Source: Gnetum montanum (Eukaryota; Streptophyta; Gnetopsida; Gnetales; Gnetaceae). Taken from it: a stretch of DNA of 64,000 bases. Every line of letters begins with the position of its first letter. The stretch's first letter is position 1. Position numbers and translations under genes: made by a program. This document shows positions 34,035 through 44,505 of this stretch, piece by piece. The notes under the pieces were generated by a model, which worked only from the letters and a program-made list of their open reading frames with translations, ran no database searches and had not been told where the DNA came from. The DNA lies in assembly GCA_015680685.1 (NCBI GenBank), contig MNCI01025442.1, positions 368,958 through 432,957 on the forward strand, read 5' to 3'.

Positions 34035-34150
34035 GACATAACATCCTAGCCTATGATATAGCAAATGCGATGCAAGGGATGCTACATTGTAGATGTGATG
34101 TAGCATCTACAACATAGTAGATATGATATATTAGCCAACAATAGAATTCC
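34035..34150 (-). repeat. LTR fragment, right half, interrupted by T1
   Basis: It contains ATGTAGCATCTACAACATAGTAG and GATATATTAGCC-like repeats matching 14,285-14,365, the U3 palindrome zone of the A-E LTR family. It continues the fragment at 14,370-14,680. 34,151-34,242 shows nothing recognisable. Confidence 0.5.
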
Positions 34151-34242
34151 ATGCTTTATCAAACCTCAAATTAAATGGGAACTTAACCCCATCAAACACG
34201 AATCAAGGTGACAAGGAAATGATAGAAAATGTGGGTTTTTAT

Positions 34243-34895
34243 GGCTAAAAATAACTAACCATTTGGGACCAGACTACCAATGTCTCCAAATAAGGTTTAG
34301 GTGCTTGCTATCCTCTAGCAACACCAGGGCCCAGATACCTCCAAATAAACTCAATAGTTATGAAACATACTAAAAATGAGTATGTGTTTACTATTGTGTA
34401 TGTTAAAATGGTTGGGTTGTGTATGAAATTGTAATCAACTATCATAAAAGAGATTCAGCTATCTTTATCAAATACTGTGAGTTGTTGTAGATTCTTATTT
34501 CGTTCAATTACTTACTCTATATGGTTCCTATAGTACATTACTTGTAACAAATAAAATTTTGCAAAAATTTTTAAGCACAATTTTGCCAATTTAATCCTAA
34601 TTTCCCCCACAAATAAAGTTCCATAAGAAGACTAGTAATAAAGCTAGATTCAATGGACTTAGAAAGAGAAAAATAAAGAAAGCATATTTGCATGAAATAT
34701 CAAATATTTAAGTAAGATAAATTGACACGAGAAAACACTTTATAATAAAGCTACTCCTAATTCAATAACTATGAATTATCCAAACCTTCTGAGCTCAACC
34801 AAGAAATTTCATAAAGAAAATCTTATTATATTACCAAAAAAATTTTCATGAACAACAAAGTACGAGTCTCTATTTTGGTTAGTTAATAGTTGTCA
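34243..34895 (-). repeat. 3' LTR of T2
   Basis: Pairs with 41,705-42,357: shared CATTTGGGACTAG/CCAATGTCTC block at the inner edge, a GAGTATGTGTTT block and AGTACGAGTCTCTATTTT at the outer edge. LTRs of equal length but with scattered substitutions indicate an old insertion. Confidence 0.85.
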
Positions 34896-36137
34896 ACATT
34901 TCTAATATGCACTAGAAAATTTTAGACATTATTTTGAGGAAAACTTTCACCAAACTTAAGGTTTGATGGAATAAAAACCTTGTTTCTAATAAAACATAAG
35001 AAACTATACAAATTCAATATCATACAAACTATTCTATGGGTAGAAAAAGAATATTTAGTGTAACTTTTTAGGGATTCTCATATCATGAACCCTTTCATAT
35101 ATAATTTCAGTTTTAATAAATGTTCTTCTTTTCTCTTCTTGCCTAGTTAAAACCTCAACTTGATCTTCACTTTTGTTTTCAACAACTATCTTTGTTTCCT
35201 TTGCATCCAACTCCTTGACCACTAGTTTTTGAGGTTCTTCCCAACTAGTTGCTTTGGTGTTTTGAGATATAAAAGCCTCTCCCCAAGAATCATTTTTATT
35301 ATACTCTCCTTGATATTCAACTTGGGTGGTGCATTCATGGAAGCTACCCCAAACATTGGAATGTATAGAAAGTCAACCAATGAGAAATATGAACTCATCT
35401 AAAAGCCAAAGTAAGAAAGGGCTTCACTAGATGCTCCATGGATAATTGCCTTACAATAGGCTCTTAATACATGCTCTGGACAACATCCCATAACATATGG
35501 AATAAAAGTCCTTCTCATTGCCCTATCTCTAAGAACCATCTTTCTATCTCATACTTAAACACTTAACTTGCTACTTCACCTTAAGCCTTGAATTGAGGAA
35601 TGATGTTTTTACAAGTAATACACATCTCATTATATAGTGTAAGGTAAATTTGAAATTTCCACCAATTTTACTAACCAACTTTGCCACTTAGCCAAAAATT
35701 ACTTAATTTTCATAATTATATGATTAGCTAATTTAAATTCCACTATTTGGTTGTTGAAATTAAATCACCACCATGTAGTTATCTAACCATCACTCCCACT
35801 TACAAGTAATGATTACTTGAAATAATCTAAATTTAATTTTTTAAACTAACACCTTGAATTAAATATTTTTTAAAACTAATGCTCTAATGTATACATGTTT
35901 TATAATATTATATAGACTTACTTAAGCATACATATAAGATATATATGTTATGGTTATATATTATTTATTATTTATGTTACTACTAATCATAAAAAACTTT
36001 TATTACTTACTAATATGTATACTTAATATTATTATAATTACACACACACACACATGTTACTATATACATATATTTATTAATTCATATAGATTTAAGTTGT
36101 GGGAAGTTGTCCAAAATAATGTTTTATATGCAAAAAA
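34896..36137 (-). pseudogene. T2 3' region with possible additional ORF
   Basis: From about 35,560 to 35,040 the minus strand reads protein-like text in two overlapping frames (for example MRRTFIPYVMGCCPEHVLRA near 35,510, then a Lys/Glu-rich tail near 35,150-35,250), suggesting a frameshifted ORF after integrase. No family is recognised. 35,600-36,137 is very AT-rich with a short CA run at 36,041-36,053 and holds no gene. 34,896-35,040 is noncoding next to the LTR. Confidence 0.35.
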
Positions 36138-37280
36138 TTATATGGAAATTGTAACTCTATCCCATCTAATGTCAATAATATGTAAGTATCTTCTAATAAT
36201 TCCTAATCTAAAATAGACTAGTCCATATTGTTGAAACTTATTTTGCTTCTTCATATTCCATAACAATACAAGATCATTAACTTTAAAAATTCTCTTGAAA
36301 GCCTTCCTATTGAACCACCTTTTGACTTGAGAAGCATTCTTTAGTAAATTATCTTTAGCTCTATCCATTTTGATTTCTTTTTTGAAGAGAAAAGTTATGA
36401 AGCTTCTATCTTTATTTGTTCTCTTCCTATACTCTTGCACAAAATATAAGGCTGAAATTATAATATTATTTGTAATTTTAGTTGGTGAACCATAGACTAA
36501 GATATAAGTTGATGTTCCAATAACCTTCTTAAATCTAATACAATTAGTCCATAATGTGGATTGCAAATAATTAATCCAATTTTCTAAATTTCCATCCATC
36601 GATTTCTTAATGTAGGAAATAAGCTTTTTATTTGTAGATTTAGCTAAACCATTTCTTTGAGGATAATAATTTGAAATAGAAAATAGGAAGATGGATTTTT
36701 TTGATGCCCATTTTATAAATTCTTTATACTGAAAAGCTGATCCATTCGCAAATATCAACACTTTAGGTAGGCCAAATTAACTTAGAATCTACTCTTCCAA
36801 GAACTTAATCACATCTAATCTTGAAAGTTTTCTTAGAGCCTTTGCTTTAGACCATATTGTAAAGTAATCGGTACCTATGAGAATAAACTTATGTCCTCCT
36901 CTTAAAGGAATAATTGTATCAATAAAATCTAAGGTCCATTGCTAAAATGGTCTATCTATAATTGCTAGTTTTAAAGGAGATCTAGCCTTTTTGATCTTTG
37001 GTCCATGAATTTGACATTTGTAACATCTTTGAATTTTCAAACTAATATCTTAATACATACTAGGCCAATGAAAACCATAGTGAAGTATAAGCTACATAGT
37101 AGACTTAGAAGATTCATAGAACAAATTAGAGTGATCATGAAATTGTTCTAAGATAAGATCAATTTGATCATTCTAAACACATTCCAACAAGATCCTCCTA
37201 AAATCATTTCTGTATAAGATTCCATCTTTAACTATAAATTTATTTACCTTTTTGAAGAAAGCTCTTTTTTGACTTGTAGT
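36138..37280 (-). pseudogene. Integrase remnant of T2
   Basis: Catalytic core and C-terminus; the longest open part is 36,761-36,138 (207 codons). A zinc-binding region (HYGFHWPSMY...CYKCQIHG) lies near 37,090-37,000. The first catalytic Asp is kept in WTLDFID (about 36,935). The second has become Ala in LIFANGSAF, and Glu has become Lys in LAKSTNK (codon 36,639-36,641). The enzyme would be inactive. The C-terminal part includes RKAFKRIFKVNDLVLLWN, typical of gypsy integrases. Confidence 0.85.
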
Positions 37281-38910
37281 TAATTAGTTTGGAATTTTTC
37301 ATGTGTCAAGGAATTCTAGAATCTTATCATACCAATTTCCCTCATGAGTTTTAAGCACACATCATTTCTCTAGCCATTAACTTGGCTAATCCCATTCCTT
37401 TAATGGTTTTGCATATTTTCAATGAAAACTGAAAACCTTGAAGTTTTATGAGTCATTTTCCTCTCTTTAATCAAATTTCATTTTGGGCTAAGAATTGTTT
37501 AACTATAGGCTCTATTAACATAATATGAACTAGTGAGCTTTCCAAGTAATATTTGAAATGCTAAAGTACCTTAATAGTCGTGAATGCATATTTTTCTAAG
37601 TTTGAAAAATTTAGCTCTGAACCTTTAAATTGATACCCAAAAAATCCAATTAGTTCATCTTGAACTTTATCTTTTTGAGTTAAAATGGTATCAACTAAAT
37701 CATTTGAAGCAGAAGCATATAACCAAAAGTCTTCTTTCAATTTTGGCATTACTAAGTATGGAGCTTCTTGAATGACTTTTTAAATTTCCAAAAAGGCTCT
37801 CTTTGATTTTGGTGTTTTTTTTTTTACTAAGATGTTTTTCTTCAGCATATGAATCAAAGGGTTAGTAATTTTAGTAAATTTAGGAATACATTTCTTAACA
37901 AAATTTATCTTTTCAAAGAAAGATCTAAGAGACTTCTTACTTGTAGGATGCTTGATATTATGTACTGCTTAAATTTTGGAGTTATCTATAGCAATTCATT
38001 CTCGATAGATTACATGACCTAGTAAACTTCTAGATTTAACCCCAAAGATACATTTCTTAGGATTTAATGAAATACCATACTCATGACATCTGTTAAAAAC
38101 TTGTTGAAGATGACCAATATGATCTTCTTTTCTTTTTTGAAAAGATGGTAATATCATCTAAATAAGCAACAAAAAATTCCCCTATCAAACCTTTAAAGAC
38201 TAAATCCATTGCTCTTGGAAAAGTAGCTCTAGCATTTTACAATCCAAATGATATTCTTTGGTAAGTGAAAGTTCCTCATTTGATGATATGTGCTATTTTA
38301 TATCTATCACCCTTATCTACCATGATCTAATTATATCTTGAAAAACCATCTAGGAAAGAATATACTTGATAACCTAATACTTTGATAAACATTTCATCAA
38401 TTCTAGGAAGTGGGTATTTATCTTTTTTAAAGGCTTCATTCAAATTTTTAAAATCCACATGAAGCTTAACATCACCATTTTTTTTCCTTATGGGAACAAG
38501 GTTAGCAAGCCATGTTGAATATCAAACCATATATATGGTTTGGTCTTGTAATTATTTCATAATTTTAGCTTTCATGTTTGGTTCAAATGATGGATTAAAT
38601 TTCCTCTATTTCTACTTAACTATATTACAACCATCTATCAAAGGAATTTTATGTGTCATCACATTTAGTCTATAAGTTTTAAGATCATAGTAAGACCAAG
38701 AAAAATTTTTCAAAACTTTTTTTAGGAGTAACGATAGATTTTGCTTGAAAACTAAATTCTTTTCCTTTGTAACATTTAACATCCTCGTGATATTAGTAGA
38801 TCCGAGATTAACTGCTTTAAAAGCATGATCATCTATATTCTATATATCTTTTCTAGTAAGCAAATTTTTGCTAAAATCATGTTCATAATCAATTACCTTT
38901 TTGGGAATAG
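37281..38910 (-). pseudogene. Reverse transcriptase and gypsy RNase H of T2
   Basis: RT begins near LKNFSWSYYDL (about 38,700), includes HVDFKNLNEAFKKDKYPLPR (about 38,400-38,460), SFLDGFSRYN and the catalytic YLDD at 38,153-38,164. The thumb follows. Gypsy RNase H is at 37,749-37,450 with LYASASNDLVDTILTQ (first catalytic Asp replaced by Ala/Asn in this reading) and EKYAFTTIKVL. Stops interrupt several blocks. Confidence 0.85.
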
Positions 38911-39179
38911 AATTTGCCTTAAACCTTGACTTTTTTTTAGGTATAATTTGACCTTTGAATTCTTGTTTATTCCTTAAGAATATAAGTAATGGTTCATTTC
39001 TTCTAATACTTGTAAATGCTTTATGTTATATGGTATAGATGGTTGATGTTCATTCTCAATCATTACATCTTTGTAACTTTCTATTCTTCTCAAATCTAAT
39101 GATGATGCTACTTTTGCTAAATCTTCTATTATATAATTATCCTCTCTACCTATATGTTTTATTTGGTAGTGATTAAACT

Positions 39180-39606
39180 AATCTAGCATTTTGCAAACAA
39201 GCTATTTATATGATCATAAGAATGAACTTTTTACTACACAATTACCTTTAATCTATTCACAAAAAAATCTTGAGTCTACTTTTATGGTTATTACCTTAAT
39301 TCCATTTTCCAATGCTATTTTAATTCTAATACTCAAAGCTTCATATTTAGCCTTATTATTAGTACAATGGAAAGATATATGAATTACCTTGAATATTTTG
39401 GGGAAATCATACTTTACTTAAACTATCCTAGCTCCTACACCTTTGGAGTCACAAGAACCATCAAAATATAGCTTCCATTTGCTCTTATCTTGATATTTCT
39501 CTTTTTCCAAATTATCAACTTCCTGAAGTGTTAAAATTCTAGTTTCAAAAGCTCTTATTTCAATAACTTTGTTCTTTCCATTTGAAGTAATGTTTTCACT
39601 CATCAA
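39180..39606 (-). pseudogene. Archaeal-type RNase H of T2, upstream of RT
   Basis: LYFDGSCDSKGVGARIV (about 39,420-39,470) carries the first catalytic Asp; NNKAKYEALSIRIKIALENG (about 39,305-39,360) the Glu; ITIKVDSRFF (about 39,270) the second Asp; GREDNYIIEDLAK (about 39,130) the C-terminal acidic region. This is the plant-type second RNase H of Tat elements. It lies between protease and RT, while in T1 it follows the gypsy RNase H. One stop interrupts it after GARIV. Confidence 0.75.
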
Positions 39607-39780
39607 AGGTTCACTGTATATGTATATTTGATTTAGCTTTCCTTTCTAAAGTAGCTACATATGAGAATAATTTGTTGATATGTAACCAAAGAAATTTTTA
39701 CTCCAACTTCTACTCAACAAAAGACTATGTGAATCTAGTATTTTTTCCACTTGAATAATTACTCTACTTTTGATACAAGG

Positions 39781-40077
39781 CTAAGAAGCAATTTCTAGTA
39801 AAACATTGGGTACATGACCCACAATCTTCACTCTAGTTTTATCCACATGGACAATCTTTTTATTGGATTGTTTAGGAACCAAACCAAGTTTTTTGCATAT
39901 TGACAATGGCATGATGGTAGAGGTAGCTTCATAATCAACCAAAAAATTATGTAGATACTCATCCTTTAACTTCATTGCTAAAAGAAAAGAAGGAGCCTCT
40001 TTTGTTGGTAGTATAATCATAGCTAGTTTTTGTTGTCTTATCAATGTTAGACACACTTCTTTACTTTGAATCTCCAA
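39781..40077 (-). pseudogene. Protease of T2
   Basis: An open 98-codon stretch with NFLVDYEATSTIMPLSICKK, the retropepsin active-site region in which Asp-Thr/Ser-Gly reads Asp-Tyr-Glu. The following KLGL and VGHVPNVLLEIAS fit the family. It lies between gag and the second RNase H. The active site is lost. Confidence 0.75.
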
Positions 40078-40084
40078 CTTTCTT

Positions 40085-41665
40085 TTTACCCTTAATGAAC
40101 TCTAAATATTTTCTCTACTAATCTCCAATATGTAACAATTGATATATACTAATATTTTCCTTGACATGTTTGAGATATTTAATTAAATCATATTCTCCAT
40201 TTGCATAAAAGCTTGGTTTTTTCATCCATTTATTAAAAGATTGATTTTGAGTAGTTTGCTTGAATTGATCTTATTTACTTTTATTCTTCTCTCTTATACT
40301 TGGTTCAAAAGCCTTTCTCTTAGTAGATGGATCAAAAATGAAATTTGAAGACCTAGAATTAGTTAATCTTTCTTTTGATCAAATATTATATCCATTTTCC
40401 TCATTGATATTCAAATATTACTAGAACCATTGTTAGAAGATTTTCTTGCATAATGAATACTAGATAACTCATTATCTGATTCAATATCAAGAAAGTTAGA
40501 GATATTAAGATCATTTTCATCCTCATCTTCTACTAGCTTAGTATCTTGATGCTTATACTTTTTATTTTTCTTTTCTTCCTTGATTTTAACTCTTGACAAG
40601 GATTTTTCTAGTTTCACAACTTTGCTAGATAAATCTTTCATCAACTGTCCCTTTTTAGATTCTGTATTTTCTAACTCTTTCTCCATCTTGCTATGAATTG
40701 GACTTGGTAATGCTTTAAGTTGAGAAAAATATTGCATAGAAATAATCATTTTCTCTTCTCTTTTTTGAGTTATGATAATCCCTTAATTATTTAAGTTCAG
40801 TTGTTTTTCTAACTATATATCTTTACTAAAGTAGTCATTCAATGTTATCAAGTTTGGAGTTCTCCTTAACCAAATTGAAATACCATGATCCACAGCCTTA
40901 AGATAAGTATCTTTAAGCATTTCATCTAATGGTCAATATTTCCTTTGAAAGAGCCCACAAATTCTTTGAAACTTGATGTTCAAATCTCTAATTGACTCTT
41001 TAACTCCTTGCTTAGCTTGTACTAGCACATAGTATAGTTGTTGTTGATCTAATTAATTGTCAAATTGAGCTAAGAAAAGACTTTTCATATCATTTCAACT
41101 TGTGATACTTTTGCTTGGTAAGCTTGAATACCAAATTTGGGCCATATCCTTTAAATTTTCTGCAAACAACCTACAAGCTTGATCTTGATGTTGAATATTT
41201 ACATGAGATAAAGCCAACTCAAATAAGTGAATGTATTCTTTAGCTAAGTAAGCTTTTCTAGGAATAGCAGGCTCAAGAAAATATTTGTAAACTACCTTAG
41301 AAATATTATTGTAGTTTTGAAATCCTAATGGTATAACTCTTTCCCAAGGATTCACCATCCTTTTAGAATTGCTTTTGATTGTTGAACTCTTATATTTATT
41401 TGATCTACTCTTATAGACTAATAAACTAGATAGAAGGGGTGATTTCTTATCCTTTTGGTCTTTACTCCACTACTTGTTCCAAACTCAAGAACCTTCTTCT
41501 ATTCTTCTTCTGATGAATAATCATTCTTATAATCAAGAATTTCTTTGGAACCTTTAAAATCTTCCAAACTATCAATCTGTTTAGTTATTAACTTGAAAAT
41601 AGTAGCTAATTTCTTAAACCCTTTTAGTAACAAAGAATTATTGGTGTTCTAGGACTATCAAGCTT
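40085..41665 (-). pseudogene. gag of T2
   Basis: N-terminal part (about 41,665-41,400) is Lys/Glu-rich. The capsid core at 41,358-41,095 includes CRLFAENLKDMAQIWYSSLP, the Retrotrans_gag signature. A downstream charged, probably coiled-coil segment lies at 40,749-40,411 (MEKELENTESKKGQLMKDLS), then a Lys-rich tail. No clear zinc knuckle is visible. Frameshifts and stops separate the pieces. Confidence 0.75.
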
Positions 41666-41682
41666 ATGAACTTAGAGAATAA

Positions 41683-41704
41683 ATTTTTAAGCCCCCCTTC
41701 TAGT
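41683..41704 (-). other. Primer-binding site of T2
   Basis: Minus strand TAGCACTAGAAGGGGGGCTT directly inside the 5' LTR; it matches the T1 site (TGGCGCTAGAAGGAGGG) with a few changes. Confidence 0.5.
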
Positions 41705-42357
41705 GCTAAAAGAACTATTGGTGATCATTTGGGACTAGCGCCAATGTCTCTAAATAGACTTTAGGTGTTTGCTGCTCTCTGGCAACACCAAGGCTAGATA
41801 CCTTCAAATAAACTCAGTAGTTATGAAATGTACTAAACATGAGTATGTGTTTGTTATTGCAAATGTTGAAATGGGTGGGTCATATATGAAATTGTAATTG
41901 GATATCACAAAAGAGATTCAACTATCTCTATTAAACACTGTGATTTGTTGAAGATTTTTATTTTGTTTAATCACTTAGTCTATATAGTCCCTATAGTACG
42001 TTACTTGTAACAAATAAAATTTTGGAAAATTTTTGAGCACAATTCTACCAATCTAGTTCTAAATTCCCCTAGAGAGAAAGTTCCACAAGAAAACTAGAAA
42101 TAAAGAAAGATTCAATGAACTCAGAAAGAGAAAAGAAAAGAAAGCAGATTTGTATGAAATCTCAAATATTTAAGTAAGATAAATTAACACGAGAAAACAC
42201 TTTTTAATAAAGCTATTCCTAATTCAATAACTACGAATTGTACAAACCTTTTGATTTCAACCAAGAAATTTCACAAAGACAATATTATTATACTAGCAAA
42301 AATTGCTAAGTAAACAAAAAAGTACGAGTCTCTATTTTTGCTAATTAATAGTTGTCA
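41705..42357 (-). repeat. 5' LTR of T2
   Basis: Same length and block order as 34,243-34,895. It begins TGACAACTATTAA on the minus strand. I did not find a convincing TATA box. Confidence 0.85.
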
Positions 42358-43854
42358 AAGATTACATTGAACAAAGCCTTCAAAAAATTTGACAATTTCA
42401 GGATTGAAATACCAAAGCAATACACTTTAAAACAATGAAGCTATTTCAGTCATGTCAAAATACCAAAGATTTTCCTACATTCTCTATGCTCAAAACATGC
42501 AATTTTACTAAGAGATTACTATTAAATTACTCTTGAGGCTTTTCAACAACATAAGTTCTTTTATGAAAAACCTTAATAGGAGTTTAATAATATGCAAAAA
42601 TAGAGCTATAAAAGTGACTTAGAATAAATCCCAAGATTAAATGCTAAGCACAATACTATCTAAACCATTAGCTAAGTAACTAAAACAAAATGGGAAAGAA
42701 TGAACTCACAAGATTAAAACAAAGCAGTCAAATTGATGCCTTTAGCAAGCCATCTTATAAATAATCTTAAATAATATTTTTCCAAATTCTTTCCCCCTTT
42801 TCTTCTACCTTTGAAGGTCCTCCTATAGTGACCTTAGGATAGTTACAATAATCATGAGGGGTTAACGATATTACAAATATCTAGGAAAAAATTATGATAA
42901 CTTGAGAAATATAAGCTAGTTTCCTACCCAATAATCTCTTTTTCTCCTTTAAAGAAAAAATTTTTCTTGTATATTCATTTAGTTGTAAATTATTATTAAA
43001 TTTCATATTACACCTTCATGATTATATTACTATTATAATTTGGCTGATATTAAAGGAAAATCCCTTTTAAAAATAATAACATTCGGCTTATGCCACATCC
43101 CTAATGTCCCTTGCATTTTAAAAATTTTGTTGCATATTCTGTCTTATTTTTCCTTGTGAAGTTGGCTTTTAGTAGGTGTTGATTTTTTGTGTGTACACTT
43201 GGAATATTGTGTTGTCCTCATGAGCAGAACATGCTTTGCAATATACTATGTTGCTACCACCAATTGTCCATTCCTTTCACATGCAACCTTTGCTACTTAC
43301 CATTATCAATGGATGTCTCCAAATCTTACTTGGCTATTATTTTGGTAGCAATCACTAGAGGCATGTTGCCCAAGAAAATGTGGCCTAAGGCTTTGGTTTT
43401 GTAATAACCCCTATCTTTGATGATGCTCGTGCTCCATGAAAGAGGAAGAATGCCTATGGTAGTGTTGGTGTAGTGGCTAGGGCATCAGAAATAACCATCA
43501 TTATGATGGGTTGCGGCACTCAGAAGGTTTTTAGTTTTAGTGCAGTCATCCCAATTGTGTTTTTTGTGCTTGCCACCACATGAGTCTTCTCCACCAAAGG
43601 CATACACGTTCAAATTTACCATTAGGTACTGAATGGGGTAGAGACAAGTTGCAATTGTAGAATCCCACACCTAAGCTAAGTTCCTTTTCTTCTTGCTTAC
43701 AATGTACCCATGAGGCAAAGCCTTGAAAATGATGTTGTTAGGTTTTTTTTTCCTTTTTCTGTGTTTTTCTTTGCAAAATATTACTATAATTTTCCCAATG
43801 CACAATAGGGCTACCTAATTTTTGATAAAATTTTACTTGTGAAATATCATGCTT
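42358..43854. other. Unassigned DNA between T2 and E
   Basis: No gene is supported. A 61-codon minus-strand ORF (43,670-43,485) contains SCGGKHKKHNWDDCTKTKN and may be a coding fragment, but I recognise no family. The rest is AT-rich. A T-run sits at 43,742. Confidence 0.3.
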
Positions 43855-44490
43855 TGAGCAAGGTACCCCTACACTCAACCATACGAATATGAGTGTTACA
43901 CGCGTGATCCGGTCAAACTCCGTAGACTAAGTGCCTACACACCTTATGGAACACTTAAGGTTAATCGTTCGTTGTCTTCCCAGGCTTACTTGTATGTGTC
44001 ACGGTTGTATGGTTAAGTAAGTCTGAGGTATGTGATTTTTATATCTTGTATGTTTTATCTCCTATGCTAATGAGGGAAAGGGTGAAGAGACTAAGTAACT
44101 AGCTTTAACTAAATAAGTTCTAATGCCTAGCATCAGTATCCATTCCCACTTGTCGTTCACACACTGAACCAATGCAACCTTCTGGGATTACCAAACACTA
44201 TTCGTTACTGGGATTACCAAGCGTAACGCATGTGCTNTCATCTTTATTCTATACACAAATTTGTGCACAGGTATAATATTTGCTCAAATAAAGATCCGTT
44301 CACTTTGGGACTCCTACTATGGGCACATGGAAATTACTCTAACTCTGGAATGGAAAAACTGCAAGAGTTTGGCTAAGGTCTAGATCTAGATGGAGAAACA
44401 AGGGAGAGCTGCCTCTTATTTATAGATTTGGCAGCACGTTGCGATATCGTGTACGCGATATCACAGCCCATGCGATATCGCATCCCATCA
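43855..44490 (-). repeat. 3' LTR of E
   Basis: Minus-strand start TGATGGGATGCG, three GATATC palindromes (44,440-44,485), TATA box in minus TCTATAAATAAGAGG near 44,416-44,430. It lacks a ~190-bp internal segment present in the 5' LTR (near 44,237, where one base is undetermined). The outer end is eroded (GCTTTGAGC instead of TGATGAGTGG). Confidence 0.8.
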
Positions 44491-44505
44491 TACCCCCATG
44501 ACTAA
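44491..44505 (-). other. Polypurine tract of E
   Basis: Minus strand reads AGTCATGGGGGTA directly before the LTR start, the same as before the LTRs at 51,918 and 57,835. Confidence 0.75.

Larger units (their letters stand above)
34243..42357 (-). mobile_element. T2: 8.1 kb Tat-type gypsy element with early second RNase H
   Basis: LTRs of 653 bp lie at each end (34,243-34,895 and 41,705-42,357), both starting TGACAACTATTA on the minus strand. The internal order on the minus strand is gag, protease, archaeal-type RNase H, RT, gypsy RNase H, integrase and a possible 3' ORF. The sequence is more AT-rich than T1 and related only distantly. No clear target duplication was found. Confidence 0.85.

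Noticed and set aside
36041-36053. CA microsatellite
   Set aside because: Only about six repeats; ordinary in AT-rich plant DNA.
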